From: Anaerolineales bacterium
GTDB taxonomy: Bacteria; Chloroflexota; Anaerolineae; Anaerolineales; DRMV01
Direction of reading: 5' to 3'
DNA length: 5,299 nucleotides
Assembly: GCA_027026295.1 (NCBI GenBank)
Contig: JALVOR010000097.1
Coordinates: 884 to 6,182, forward strand
Part shown: in pieces, positions 1-5,299 of the stretch
Numbering within the stretch: position 1 is the stretch's first letter
Layout of the letters: each line of letters begins with the position of its first letter
Notes under the pieces: generated by a model
Seen by the model: only the letters and a program-made list of their open reading frames with translations
Database searches by the model: none
Told to the model about the DNA's origin: nothing
Translations under genes and position numbers: made by a program

Positions 1-669
1 GCCGTTGATGTGCACGCTAGGTTTGAGGTCGGCGTCGTCGAAAACCGGCTGGGTGGCAACGGTGGCGGTGCAGATGACGTCGGCTTCCCGCACGGCCTGT
101 CGCGGGGTTTCGGCCACCCGCACATCGTTGGGAATGGGGCCAAAGCCTGCCATTTCGGCGACAAAGGCTTCGGCGCGCTCGCGACTGATGTCGTACACCC
201 ACACCCGCTCGATGGGGCGCACGGTGCAGACCGCTTCGGCCTGGGTGCGCCCCTGGGCGCCTGCGCCGAACACCGCGAGCACCCGGCTGTCGGCGCGGGC
301 GAGGGCATCGGTGGCCGCGCCAGAAGCCGCGCCCGTGCGCAACGCCGTCAGGGTGCCGCCTTCCAGCAGGGCGAGGGGGCGGCCGGTGTCGGGTTTCAGC
401 ACCAACACCGCGGCGTAAATCGTAGGCAGCCCGCGCTCGGTGTTGCGGGGGAACACCGAGACCACTTTCACGGTTAGGGCTTCATCTTTTCCGCCCACGA
501 AGGCGGGCATGAACAGGCTCACGCCTTGGTGGGGCGCCACGGGCAGCGAGAGGCGCAGCGGCACTTCGGCCTGCCCTGCGGAGAGGGAGCGGTAGGCGTC
601 TTCCACCGCGGCAATCGCAGCGCGCATGGGCAGGGCGCGGCGGACTTCTTCGGCGGTCAGAATCAGCAT
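1..669 (-). CDS. Ornithine cyclodeaminase / mu-crystallin family protein (3' end beyond window)
   Basis: The minus-strand frame is open from ATG at 669 to the window edge, 223 codons, so the C-terminal third (family usually about 310-330 residues) is missing. The family comprises NAD(P)-dependent cytoplasmic enzymes: ornithine cyclodeaminase (ornithine to proline plus ammonia), alanine dehydrogenase, ketimine reductases and related imine or amino-acid reductases. Visible hallmarks are R39 in VPLRLSL, K68 in ALTVKVVSVFP, the LTALRTGAASGAAT block (residues 107-120, with R111), and a Rossmann dinucleotide motif FGAGAQGRTQ (134-143). These correspond to substrate-carboxylate and cofactor positions known in the family. 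The start is supported by AAGGAG six bases upstream. The gene begins 15 bp after the stop of the Tat-exported deacetylase gene, so the two are probably co-transcribed. The exact substrate cannot be told: the part carrying the catalytic Asp is off the window. Family assignment is secure, ornithine specificity is not. Confidence 0.92.
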   Translation of the reverse strand, partial: MLILTAEEVRRALPMRAAIAAVEDAYRSLSAGQAEVPLRLSLPVAPHQGVSLFMPAFVGGKDEALTVKVVSVFPRNTERGLPTIYAAVLVLKPDTGRPLALLEGGTLTALRTGAASGAATDALARADSRVLAVFGAGAQGRTQAEAVCTVRPIERVWVYDISRERAEAFVAEMAGFGPIPNDVRVAETPRQAVREADVICTATVATQPVFDDADLKPSVHING

Positions 670-684
670 GGCGCACTCCTTACT

Positions 685-1512
685 TCAGGGAAGACGGGCT
701 TCCATGCGATTGAGCAGGGCGAAAGTGCCCGCGAGGGCGGTTTCCGGGTCGGCGAGGCCGAGTTTTTGGGCTTTTTCGCATAGGGTTTCGAAGGCGTAGG
801 CATCCCACCAGTTGGAATGCATCAGTGCGATATCGCCGCGGCGCAGCGATTCGGTAGATTGCTTGATAGCGTTCACAATCTGGCTGAACAGCGGCTCTTT
901 GAGCGCCTTGTCGGGCTGGTCGATGGCGTGATAGTCGGTAAGGATGGCGCCTTCGTCCCACGTCCAGTCGATGAACTTGTAGCCCAGGTCGGTGACCACG
1001 CGGTGCACGCGGGCGGTGTTCTTGCCTGCCCCAAAGGGAATACGGAAATAGGGGAAGCGGTCTTTCATCATTCGCAGGTAGTCGGTACCCATAGCGTCGG
1101 CGAGCGCCTTTTCCCAGTTCAGCAGTTCCTCGGCAATTTGCTTGTCGTCCAGGTGCGTAAAATACGGGTGGGAATACGAGTGATTGCCAATGATGCAGCC
1201 GTTTTCCACTAGTTTCTCGAGAATGTTTTCCCCCTCATAGTCGGCCAGAATGTGCAGCATTCGCCCCATGGGGAAGAACGCAATCGGACATTTGCGGCGT
1301 TCGATGATTTTGGCGATGATGGAGAAGGTTTGGGAATAGCCATCGTCCACGCTAAGGAGGGTTCCAAAGCGAGGGTCAATGGCACGGATGTAATAGACGC
1401 CGTGTTGCGGGAAGCCATCGTCATAGGCGCGGGCGCTCAGGGGCTTGGACAGGAAAGCGGCAGTGGCGGCGGCTCCGGCGAGTTTGAGAAAACTGCGGCG
1501 GGAAAGTGGCAT
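685..1512 (-). CDS. Tat-exported polysaccharide deacetylase (NodB-fold) family protein
   Basis: This 275-residue protein starts with a twin-arginine signal: SRRSFLKLAG at residues 4-13, a hydrophobic Ala-rich stretch, and a likely cleavage site after ARA (27-29). It is therefore expected to be exported folded. The mature part shows the NodB carbohydrate-esterase (CE4) motifs in order: SVDDG (54-58, in place of TFDDG) with D56 and D57, HSYSH (111-115) giving the two metal-binding histidines, RIPFG (157-161) for the active-site groove, W183/W185, and LMH with H232. Such enzymes remove N-acetyl groups from peptidoglycan, chitin or other polysaccharides using a divalent metal. All expected catalytic residues are present, so it is probably active, with substrate unknown. 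GAGG lies about eight bases before the ATG, a modest ribosome binding site. It is followed after 15 bp by the cyclodeaminase-family gene. An exported glycan esterase beside a cytosolic amino-acid enzyme is an odd pair. Confidence 0.88.
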   Translation of the reverse strand: MPLSRRSFLKLAGAAATAAFLSKPLSARAYDDGFPQHGVYYIRAIDPRFGTLLSVDDGYSQTFSIIAKIIERRKCPIAFFPMGRMLHILADYEGENILEKLVENGCIIGNHSYSHPYFTHLDDKQIAEELLNWEKALADAMGTDYLRMMKDRFPYFRIPFGAGKNTARVHRVVTDLGYKFIDWTWDEGAILTDYHAIDQPDKALKEPLFSQIVNAIKQSTESLRRGDIALMHSNWWDAYAFETLCEKAQKLGLADPETALAGTFALLNRMEARLP

Positions 1513-1558
1513 AGGGTGGCCTCGTGGGAAACGTTCGCGGGAAGTGGCAACAGGGCTA

Positions 1559-1564
1559 ATTATA
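1559..1564 (-). promoter_or_regulatory. Candidate -10 box for the deacetylase / cyclodeaminase unit
   Basis: Read on the minus strand, a perfect TATAAT lies about 46 bases before the deacetylase ATG, in the 91-bp gap after the protease gene. No good TTGACA-like -35 sits 16-18 bases upstream (the 17-bp position reads CCTCGA), so this is a half-supported promoter. It suggests that the two downstream genes can be transcribed separately from the protease gene. Confidence 0.4.
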
Positions 1565-1603
1565 TCCCGGAAAGCGGGGAATCGAGGCTGAACAGGTGCG
1601 AAA

Positions 1604-2809
1604 TCAGAAGGCGATCAATTGCAAAGGCACGGGGGTGAATACCAGAGCGAAGAGCACCAGCCCGAAAATGGCGATGGCGCGGCGTTTGGGGTCGAGGGGA
1701 GTGATGTCGTCCAGCGGCTCGGCGTAGCGGCGCCCAAGGAAGAGCAGCAGGACAGCCCACACCCACCAGCCATCCCACACAAAACCGAGGAGGAGGAGAA
1801 CGGCAAGCAATGGCCAGAAAAGTCGGGCGGCGCGCTTGCCCAGGAGGGTATAGAGGACGTGCCCGCCGTCCAACGTGCCTAACGGGATGAGGTTGAGAGC
1901 GGTGACCAGCAGCCCCGCCCAGCCTGCCCACGCCATCGGGTGCAGCATGACGTCCATGCCGCCAAGGGGCGCCGGGTGGCCGGTAAAGAAGAAACGCAGC
2001 CAGTAAACCACGGGAGAAGCACCGCCATAACTTGCTGGGGCAGGCAGCAGTTTGCCGAACACGGCGAGTTTGGCGAGTAAATAGAGAATGGAATTGCCTT
2101 CCAGCATCAGCCCGCCGCCGCTTGCCATGGTGGTGGGCAAGGGCTCGACTTTCGAGAGAGCCAGCCCAATGATTAGCACGGGCAAGGCCACCACCATGCC
2201 CGCGAGGGGGCCGGCAATGCCGATATCGAGCAGCACGCGCTTGTCGCGAGGCGGTGCTTTCATGCTGATGAACGCTCCCAACGTGCCAAACAGGCTGAAG
2301 GGGAAGGGGATGAAATAGGGCAGCGTCACAGCGGTTTTGTGGTGCCGCGCCGCGAGGTAATGCCCGAATTCGTGGGCGGTCAGAATCGCCAGCAGGCTGA
2401 GGGTGAAGGCAATGCCGCCGGGGAGGGCTGCCCGCAGGGCGTCGGCTGCGCCCGCGCCGAAGTCGGCAGGTCCCTGATAGGCGTAGGTGACGCCGGCGGC
2501 AAACACGCTCACCACGGTGAGTACGAACAGCACCGCGTTCCACACCGCGCGCGAGGGTTTTGGGCGCAATTTGCCGGGCACGATGAGCACCTCGTGCTTG
2601 TGTCCGCGCCCGTGGCGAAACAGCAGGGTGACTTCGTAGGGCTGCAGCGCGGCTTCCAGGCGGCCATAGGCTTCGGCAGTATCGCCCAAAACCTGGCCGC
2701 GGTAGCGCATCAGCCAGCCGTGGCGCTGCGGGTCGCCGCGGGTGATGCTTTCCACGCGCATCACCCGAGCCACCAGCGTGGTCAGGATTTCCTCTTGCGG
2801 CAGGGGCAT
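1604..2809 (-). CDS. Site-2 protease (M50) family membrane metalloprotease, EGY-like
   Basis: This 401-residue integral membrane protein carries the M50 zinc motif HEFGH (146-150) at the end of a hydrophobic helix. The second metal site is LNLIPLGTLDGGH (305-317), with N306 and D314. A GIAGPLAG loop (197-204) is also typical of the family. Around six to eight hydrophobic segments are visible, at about 89-111, 131-145, 192-216, 240-255, 293-312, 328-356 and 378-396. Residues 1-80 form a soluble N-terminal domain, as in the EGY/slr0643-like branch known from plastids, cyanobacteria and Chloroflexota. Site-2 proteases cut transmembrane segments of substrates such as anti-sigma factors; no such partner is encoded here, so the substrate is unknown. 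The frame stays open to an ATG at 2890, but the ATG at 2809 is preferred because AAGGAG lies five bases upstream and the residues before it look like translated intergenic DNA. The gene is divergent from the hydrolase gene. Confidence 0.9.
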   Translation of the reverse strand: MPLPQEEILTTLVARVMRVESITRGDPQRHGWLMRYRGQVLGDTAEAYGRLEAALQPYEVTLLFRHGRGHKHEVLIVPGKLRPKPSRAVWNAVLFVLTVVSVFAAGVTYAYQGPADFGAGAADALRAALPGGIAFTLSLLAILTAHEFGHYLAARHHKTAVTLPYFIPFPFSLFGTLGAFISMKAPPRDKRVLLDIGIAGPLAGMVVALPVLIIGLALSKVEPLPTTMASGGGLMLEGNSILYLLAKLAVFGKLLPAPASYGGASPVVYWLRFFFTGHPAPLGGMDVMLHPMAWAGWAGLLVTALNLIPLGTLDGGHVLYTLLGKRAARLFWPLLAVLLLLGFVWDGWWVWAVLLLFLGRRYAEPLDDITPLDPKRRAIAIFGLVLFALVFTPVPLQLIAF

Positions 2810-2837
2810 GGGTTCTCCTTGGGGGTAGCGTGCGTTA

Positions 2838-2866
2838 AGGATAACCGAAGCCCGGCGGGATGGCAA
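2838..2866 (-). promoter_or_regulatory. Candidate sigma-70-type promoter of the M50 protease gene
   Basis: On the minus strand TTGCCA (2866-2861) is followed by a 17-bp spacer and TATCCT (2843-2838). These are 5/6 and 4/6 matches to the housekeeping consensus. Transcription would start near 2831, leaving a leader of about 20 bases that contains the AAGGAG at 2815-2820. Position and spacing are right; the -10 match is only moderate. Confidence 0.45.
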
Positions 2867-2917
2867 GGTGGGGTTGGCAAAAGGGCGCAAGCAAAATGTG
2901 TAGAAATGGTTGCCCTG

Positions 2918-3043
2918 TTTTGTGCCTCTTTGTGTTCCTCTGTGTGCCTCGGCATTATCCCTTCTTTGCGTGCTTTACTTTCTTTTCGCCTTAGCGTTAC
3001 AAAAAATCCGTGTGCATCCGTATCATCCGTGGCCCATCCTTTT
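2918..3043. repeat. Three-module degenerate short-period intergenic repeat
   Basis: Most of the 307-bp divergent intergenic region (2810-3116) is low-complexity sequence in three blocks. Read on the minus strand: block A (3043-3001) has ACGGAT at 3030-3025, 3021-3016 and 3011-3006, a 9-10 base period; block B (3000-2961) is built from CGCTAAGG / CGCAAAG-like units; block C (2953-2918) has GAGGCACACA, GAGGAACACAAA and GAGGCACAAA units, a period of 10-12. From memory, similar CACGGAT, CGCAAAG and CACAGAGG strings are scattered between genes in many environmental bacterial genomes and are often mis-annotated as small proteins. Their function is not known to me. The rest of the region holds the protease promoter on the left and the hydrolase leader on the right. 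Confidence 0.7.
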
Positions 3044-3116
3044 CTGCAAAACCGACTACAATAGGAGTGACCTTTGCTGTTGGAGAATCTTGTATGTGTG
3101 TTCAAAAGGAGAACAT

Positions 3117-4112
3117 ATGAAATCGATACGCGGTCTTCTTGGGTTAACCCTCGGTATCCTCGCTGGATATATCACTGCCGTGTTCTCCTGGCTACTGTGG
3201 CAGTTGCTGGAAGCCGACCCGGATGCCGCGTTGCGCTTGCCGCAAAATAAGGCCTCTCGCGGGCGGACTTTTGAGCGTTGGGAAGTGCATTCCGGCTATC
3301 GGGTGCGGTATGTGGTGGAAGATGGCATCGAGTGGGTGTCGTACTTCCCCAAAGAGCGCCACTTTGAGACCCCGCTTTTGATGCAGCATGGCATGTTTCA
3401 TGGTGCCTGGTGTTGGGCCGAATGGCAGGCGGCCTTTGCTGAACAAGGTTGGGAGAGCCATGCTATCAGCCTGCCTGGGCACGGCAACTCGCCCCTGCAA
3501 CGCCCGATTCACAAATGCACCCTGGATTACTACCTCAGTTTCCTGCGCGACGCTGCTGGAAAACTGGAAAAGCCCCCGGTGATCATCGGTCACAGTATGG
3601 GCGGCGCACTGACGCAATGGTATATTCGCTACGTGGAACCCCCACCCGCAGCGGTGTTTGTCGCTTCGTGGGTGGCTGACAGCGCCTTGCGGGATGGTTT
3701 TTGGCTGCTGGTGCGGCAGGATCCCGCCATTATCCTGCGAATGTTGGTGAGTTTGGATTCGTCATCCTGGATTCGTACACCAGAACGGGCAGCGGAAAAA
3801 TTTCTTGGCCCCGCGGCTGTCATTTCGCCCCGCGATTTTCATGCTCGCCTGGGGCCAGAGTCGGCGCTGGTACTCTTTCAGCATAACCCGCCTTTCTGGT
3901 TGCCGCCTCGCAAGATGTTGCCGCCTTCCCTGTGGCTGGCAGGCGAACGCGATGCTGTCGTCAGTGTAGAAGGGCTGCGTCGCTCGGCGCAGCGCTTCGG
4001 CGGGGATTTCCTGCTTGTTTCCGACGCAGGGCATAATTTGATGATGGAAGCCAGCGGTCAGCAGATGGTACGCATGATTCACGACTGGCTGGTCTCGCAA
4101 GACATAGGGTGA
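3117..4112 (+). CDS. Membrane-anchored alpha/beta hydrolase
   Basis: This 331-residue protein has one hydrophobic N-terminal segment (about 7-30), likely a membrane anchor or uncleaved signal, followed by an alpha/beta-hydrolase fold. The visible pieces are the oxyanion-region HGMFHGAWCW (91-100), the loop ISLPGHGNS (117-125), and the nucleophile elbow GHSMG (158-162) with Ser160. The acid is Asp279 in GERDAVV and the base is His306 in DAGHNLM. The triad is complete, so it should be an active serine hydrolase (esterase, lipase or similar); the substrate cannot be named. Residues of about 185-265 form the cap region. The open frame extends upstream to 2910 through repeat DNA, but ATG at 3117 is chosen because AAAAGGAG ends five bases before it and the anchor begins there. 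It is transcribed away from the M50 protease gene and toward the insertion sequence, with no co-transcribed partner in view. Confidence 0.9.
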   Translation: MKSIRGLLGLTLGILAGYITAVFSWLLWQLLEADPDAALRLPQNKASRGRTFERWEVHSGYRVRYVVEDGIEWVSYFPKERHFETPLLMQHGMFHGAWCWAEWQAAFAEQGWESHAISLPGHGNSPLQRPIHKCTLDYYLSFLRDAAGKLEKPPVIIGHSMGGALTQWYIRYVEPPPAAVFVASWVADSALRDGFWLLVRQDPAIILRMLVSLDSSSWIRTPERAAEKFLGPAAVISPRDFHARLGPESALVLFQHNPPFWLPPRKMLPPSLWLAGERDAVVSVEGLRRSAQRFGGDFLLVSDAGHNLMMEASGQQMVRMIHDWLVSQDIG

Positions 4113-4130
4113 CAATTAACCAAACAGAAG

Positions 4131-4153
4131 GGCACAAAGAGGTGCAGAGGAGG
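4131..4153 (+). repeat. Partial copy of the CACAGAGG-type repeat block
   Basis: Just after the hydrolase stop, this stretch resembles block C of the repeat at 2918-2953, but on the opposite strand: GGCACAAAGAGG here against GGCACACAGAGG there, 11 of 12 bases, followed by further GAGG units. The two copies thus flank the hydrolase gene in inverted orientation. Because the units are short and purine-rich, some similarity could be chance. Confidence 0.45.
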
Positions 4154-4206
4154 TTGAATGCAGTAGAATAATGCATTTTCCCCCACGTAATTACAAATCG
4201 CCGCCG

Positions 4207-4248
4207 TAACCTTGCAAGCCGACTTGACAAAGCCGGCTTGCAAGGTTA
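4207..4248. repeat. Long inverted repeat (hairpin), possible bidirectional terminator
   Basis: Arms at 4207-4225 and 4230-4248 pair over 18 of 19 positions (one A-C mismatch, 4222/4233) around the four-base loop GACA. It lies 95 bp after the hydrolase stop and just outside the insertion-sequence end. Its place between convergent genes suits transcription termination. However, neither strand has a T-run after the stem, so a standard Rho-independent terminator is not shown. A REP-like palindrome is an alternative. Confidence 0.8.
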
Positions 4249-4265
4249 AGCGCATCCTGTCAAGT

Positions 4266-4281
4266 CAAATGAAAATGTTAC
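4266..4281. repeat. Direct repeat copy 1 near IS end
   Basis: CAAATGAAAATGTTAC, identical to the sequence at 4301-4316, in the same orientation. It lies eight bases inside the presumed element end and is probably a transposase recognition site. Confidence 0.85.
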
Positions 4282-4300
4282 CGAAGGGGGAGATAACCAC

Positions 4301-4316
4301 CAAATGAAAATGTTAC
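4301..4316. repeat. Direct repeat copy 2, overlapping transposase stop
   Basis: Second exact copy of the 16-nt repeat, starting 35 bp after the first. The transposase stop codon (minus strand TAA at 4315-4313) lies inside it. The 35-bp offset, a little over three helical turns, places both copies on a similar face of the DNA, which suits cooperative protein binding. Confidence 0.85.
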
Positions 4317-5299
4317 TGAGGCAGATTGTGCAAATCGGCGTCGTTCAGGGTTGAAAAGGGAGTGTCCGCCGTCGTAGTAGGGGCTGTGGGAAACGGTGGG
4401 CAACCCGAACCAAAGGGGAGGGTTGTCCCCGTTTTCCACAGCCCAAGGGTTTGCCGTACATCTTCTGTTGTGTCGGGTGAAGCAGCAGAGGCTTCTGCCA
4501 AGGCATGGAGGGCATCAACAATCGCCAGACGCAAGGTGAGCAAGTCGATGTGGTCACGGCAGGTTTGCCAGGCTTGAGCCAAGGATTCATCCCAGATGTG
4601 GGTTTCCAGCAGATGGTCTAACGGGGTGGTCACGGCGTAGGAGCCGTCTTCCTGATGACGCATAAGAGGTTGAAAAAGGTTGTGGTAGAGGTCGAGCAAG
4701 GGGTAGAGCGTGTTGAGCGCCTTGACTTGAGCCACCGAGTCAAACCGGTCGTAGCCCACATAGGCGCGGATATGGGAGCCATTGTTCTCTTCCACAAAGC
4801 GATTGTCGTTTTTGTGGTAAGGCCGGCTGCGGGTGAAGGTGACCTGTCGGTCTTGGAGAAAGGCCAAAATGAGCGCATTGAGGAACTCCGGGCCATTGTC
4901 GCTGTGGATTTCCAAGATGGGAAAAGGAATACGCCACCATAGGGCTTCAAAGGCATCGCGCATGACCAGGCTGCTGTTGCCCAGGGTGGCGTAAGTGGCG
5001 ACCCAGCCGCTGAAGACATCGGTCCAGCACAGGGAAAAGGCAAACAGGCCGCCGGATGAGCCACCGTGGTGGAAGACCGTATCGCTCTCTATGTGACCTG
5101 GAGAGGAAATCTGGGCGGGGATAATGCTTTGGGGTACGGCACGGGCCACGGCGGATTTCGCACGAGGCGGACGCCGGGAGGCAGCCAGACGAGCAGGTTG
5201 TCGGCGCACCGGCCCCACGATGCGGTGCACGGTACTGACGCTGACTTTCTGTAATTTTTCTTCCACTTCCGGGGAAAGGGTGAGATGACCATGACGGGC
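4313..5299 (-). CDS. DD35E (rve-type) transposase, N-terminus beyond window
   Basis: The frame is open from the right edge to TAA at 4315-4313, showing 328 residues. An in-frame GTG at 5266 could be read as a start, but the 11 codons before it are open and the text around it (RHGHLTLSPE, then a helix-turn-helix-like VSVSTVHRI) reads as the middle of a transposase, so the real start is outside. The integrase core is complete. Counted from the first visible codon, the acidic residues are D73 (in IESDTVFHHGG), D134 (in HSDNGPEF) and E170 (in NDNRFVEENNG); the last two are separated by 35 residues, the classic DD35E spacing. The string TRSRPYHKNDN before the Glu is typical of IS481/IS3-like integrases. 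No frameshift or stop is visible, so it may be functional. The last 90 or so residues form a helical stretch and a Pro/Thr-rich tail of unknown role. It converges on the hydrolase gene. Confidence 0.9.
   Translation of the reverse strand, partial: ARHGHLTLSPEVEEKLQKVSVSTVHRIVGPVRRQPARLAASRRPPRAKSAVARAVPQSIIPAQISSPGHIESDTVFHHGGSSGGLFAFSLCWTDVFSGWVATYATLGNSSLVMRDAFEALWWRIPFPILEIHSDNGPEFLNALILAFLQDRQVTFTRSRPYHKNDNRFVEENNGSHIRAYVGYDRFDSVAQVKALNTLYPLLDLYHNLFQPLMRHQEDGSYAVTTPLDHLLETHIWDESLAQAWQTCRDHIDLLTLRLAIVDALHALAEASAASPDTTEDVRQTLGLWKTGTTLPFGSGCPPFPTAPTTTADTPFSTLNDADLHNLPQ

Larger units (their letters stand above)
4258..5299 (-). mobile_element. Insertion sequence with DD35E transposase, one end (partial)
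   Basis: The element is taken to run from TGTCAAGTC at 4258 past the right edge. Support comes from the transposase gene ending at 4313, the terminal-looking TG start, and two identical 16-nt repeats close to that end, as expected for transposase binding sites. The other terminus and the target duplication are outside the window or not recognisable, so the exact boundary at 4258 is inferred. The family is IS481/IS3-like by the integrase core, but I cannot place it more closely. Confidence 0.65.

Noticed and set aside
10..477. Plus-strand open frames of 137 and 155 codons.
   Set aside because: Both are antisense to the cyclodeaminase-family gene, whose motifs are clear on the other strand.
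1560..2543. A 327-codon minus-strand open frame, very rich in Arg, Pro and His.
   Set aside because: It is an out-of-frame shadow of the M50 protease gene, whose own frame carries the HEFGH and LDGG motifs.
3057..3062. TACAAT as a -10 box for the hydrolase gene.
   Set aside because: The hexamer and location are suitable, but no -35-like sequence lies 16-18 bases upstream (17-bp position reads CCATCC), so it is too weak to list as a promoter.
2339..3064. A 241-codon plus-strand open frame.
   Set aside because: It runs antisense to the protease gene and then through repeat DNA, with no motif. This is typical of GC-rich antisense open frames.
2782..3105. A 107-codon minus-strand frame with ATDDTDAHGFF and similar strings.
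   Set aside because: It is a translation of the short-period repeat plus the start of the protease gene. It has no ribosome binding site or domain and matches a known style of spurious annotation.
2910..3116. An upstream extension of the hydrolase frame by 69 codons.
   Set aside because: The extension is translated repeat DNA. The ATG at 3117 has a good ribosome binding site and begins the membrane anchor.
4157..4179. A 6-bp inverted repeat AATGCA...TGCATT followed by TT as a hydrolase terminator.
   Set aside because: The stem is short and AT-rich with a nine-base loop and only a brief T-run; it is likely to be chance.
4224..4229. TTGACA as a -35 box in the convergent intergenic region.
   Set aside because: It sits in the hairpin arm and loop, with no -10-like sequence at the right distance and no plus-strand gene downstream.

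Overview
The window looks like chromosomal DNA from a GC-rich, free-living bacterium. Genes start with ATG behind AGGAG-type ribosome binding sites. An EGY-like M50 protease, a Tat-exported NodB-fold protein and short-period intergenic repeats of the CACGGAT / CACAGAGG kind would fit a Chloroflexota (Anaerolineae-like) genome. That placement is a guess from gene style; there is no rRNA or other marker here.

Layout. Three genes lie on the minus strand, in transcription order: a membrane site-2 (M50) protease-like protein (2809 to 1604), a Tat-exported polysaccharide-deacetylase-fold protein (1512 to 685), and the N-terminal two thirds of an ornithine cyclodeaminase / mu-crystallin family enzyme (669 to 1, running off the left edge). 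The last two are 15 bp apart and probably form one transcript, with a TATAAT box in front of the deacetylase gene. The protease gene has its own candidate promoter. Divergent from it, after a 307-bp intergenic region filled with degenerate short-period repeats, a plus-strand gene (3117-4112) encodes a membrane-anchored alpha/beta hydrolase. From about 4258 to the right edge lies one end of an insertion sequence. Its DD35E (rve-type) transposase gene, on the minus strand, converges on the hydrolase gene and continues beyond the window.

Between hydrolase and transposase (4113-4312) there are a fragment of the same kind of short-period repeat, a 19-bp-arm hairpin, and the terminus of the element. 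The terminus carries two exact 16-nt direct repeats 35 bp apart, the second overlapping the transposase stop codon. A 24-nt stretch inside the hairpin is a degenerate inverted copy of the element end.

The chromosomal genes do not form a recognisable pathway. The deacetylase/cyclodeaminase pair is the only likely co-transcribed unit, and its shared purpose is not evident. I see no clear new defence or regulatory system. The most unusual structure is the nested inverted and direct repeats at 4206-4316.
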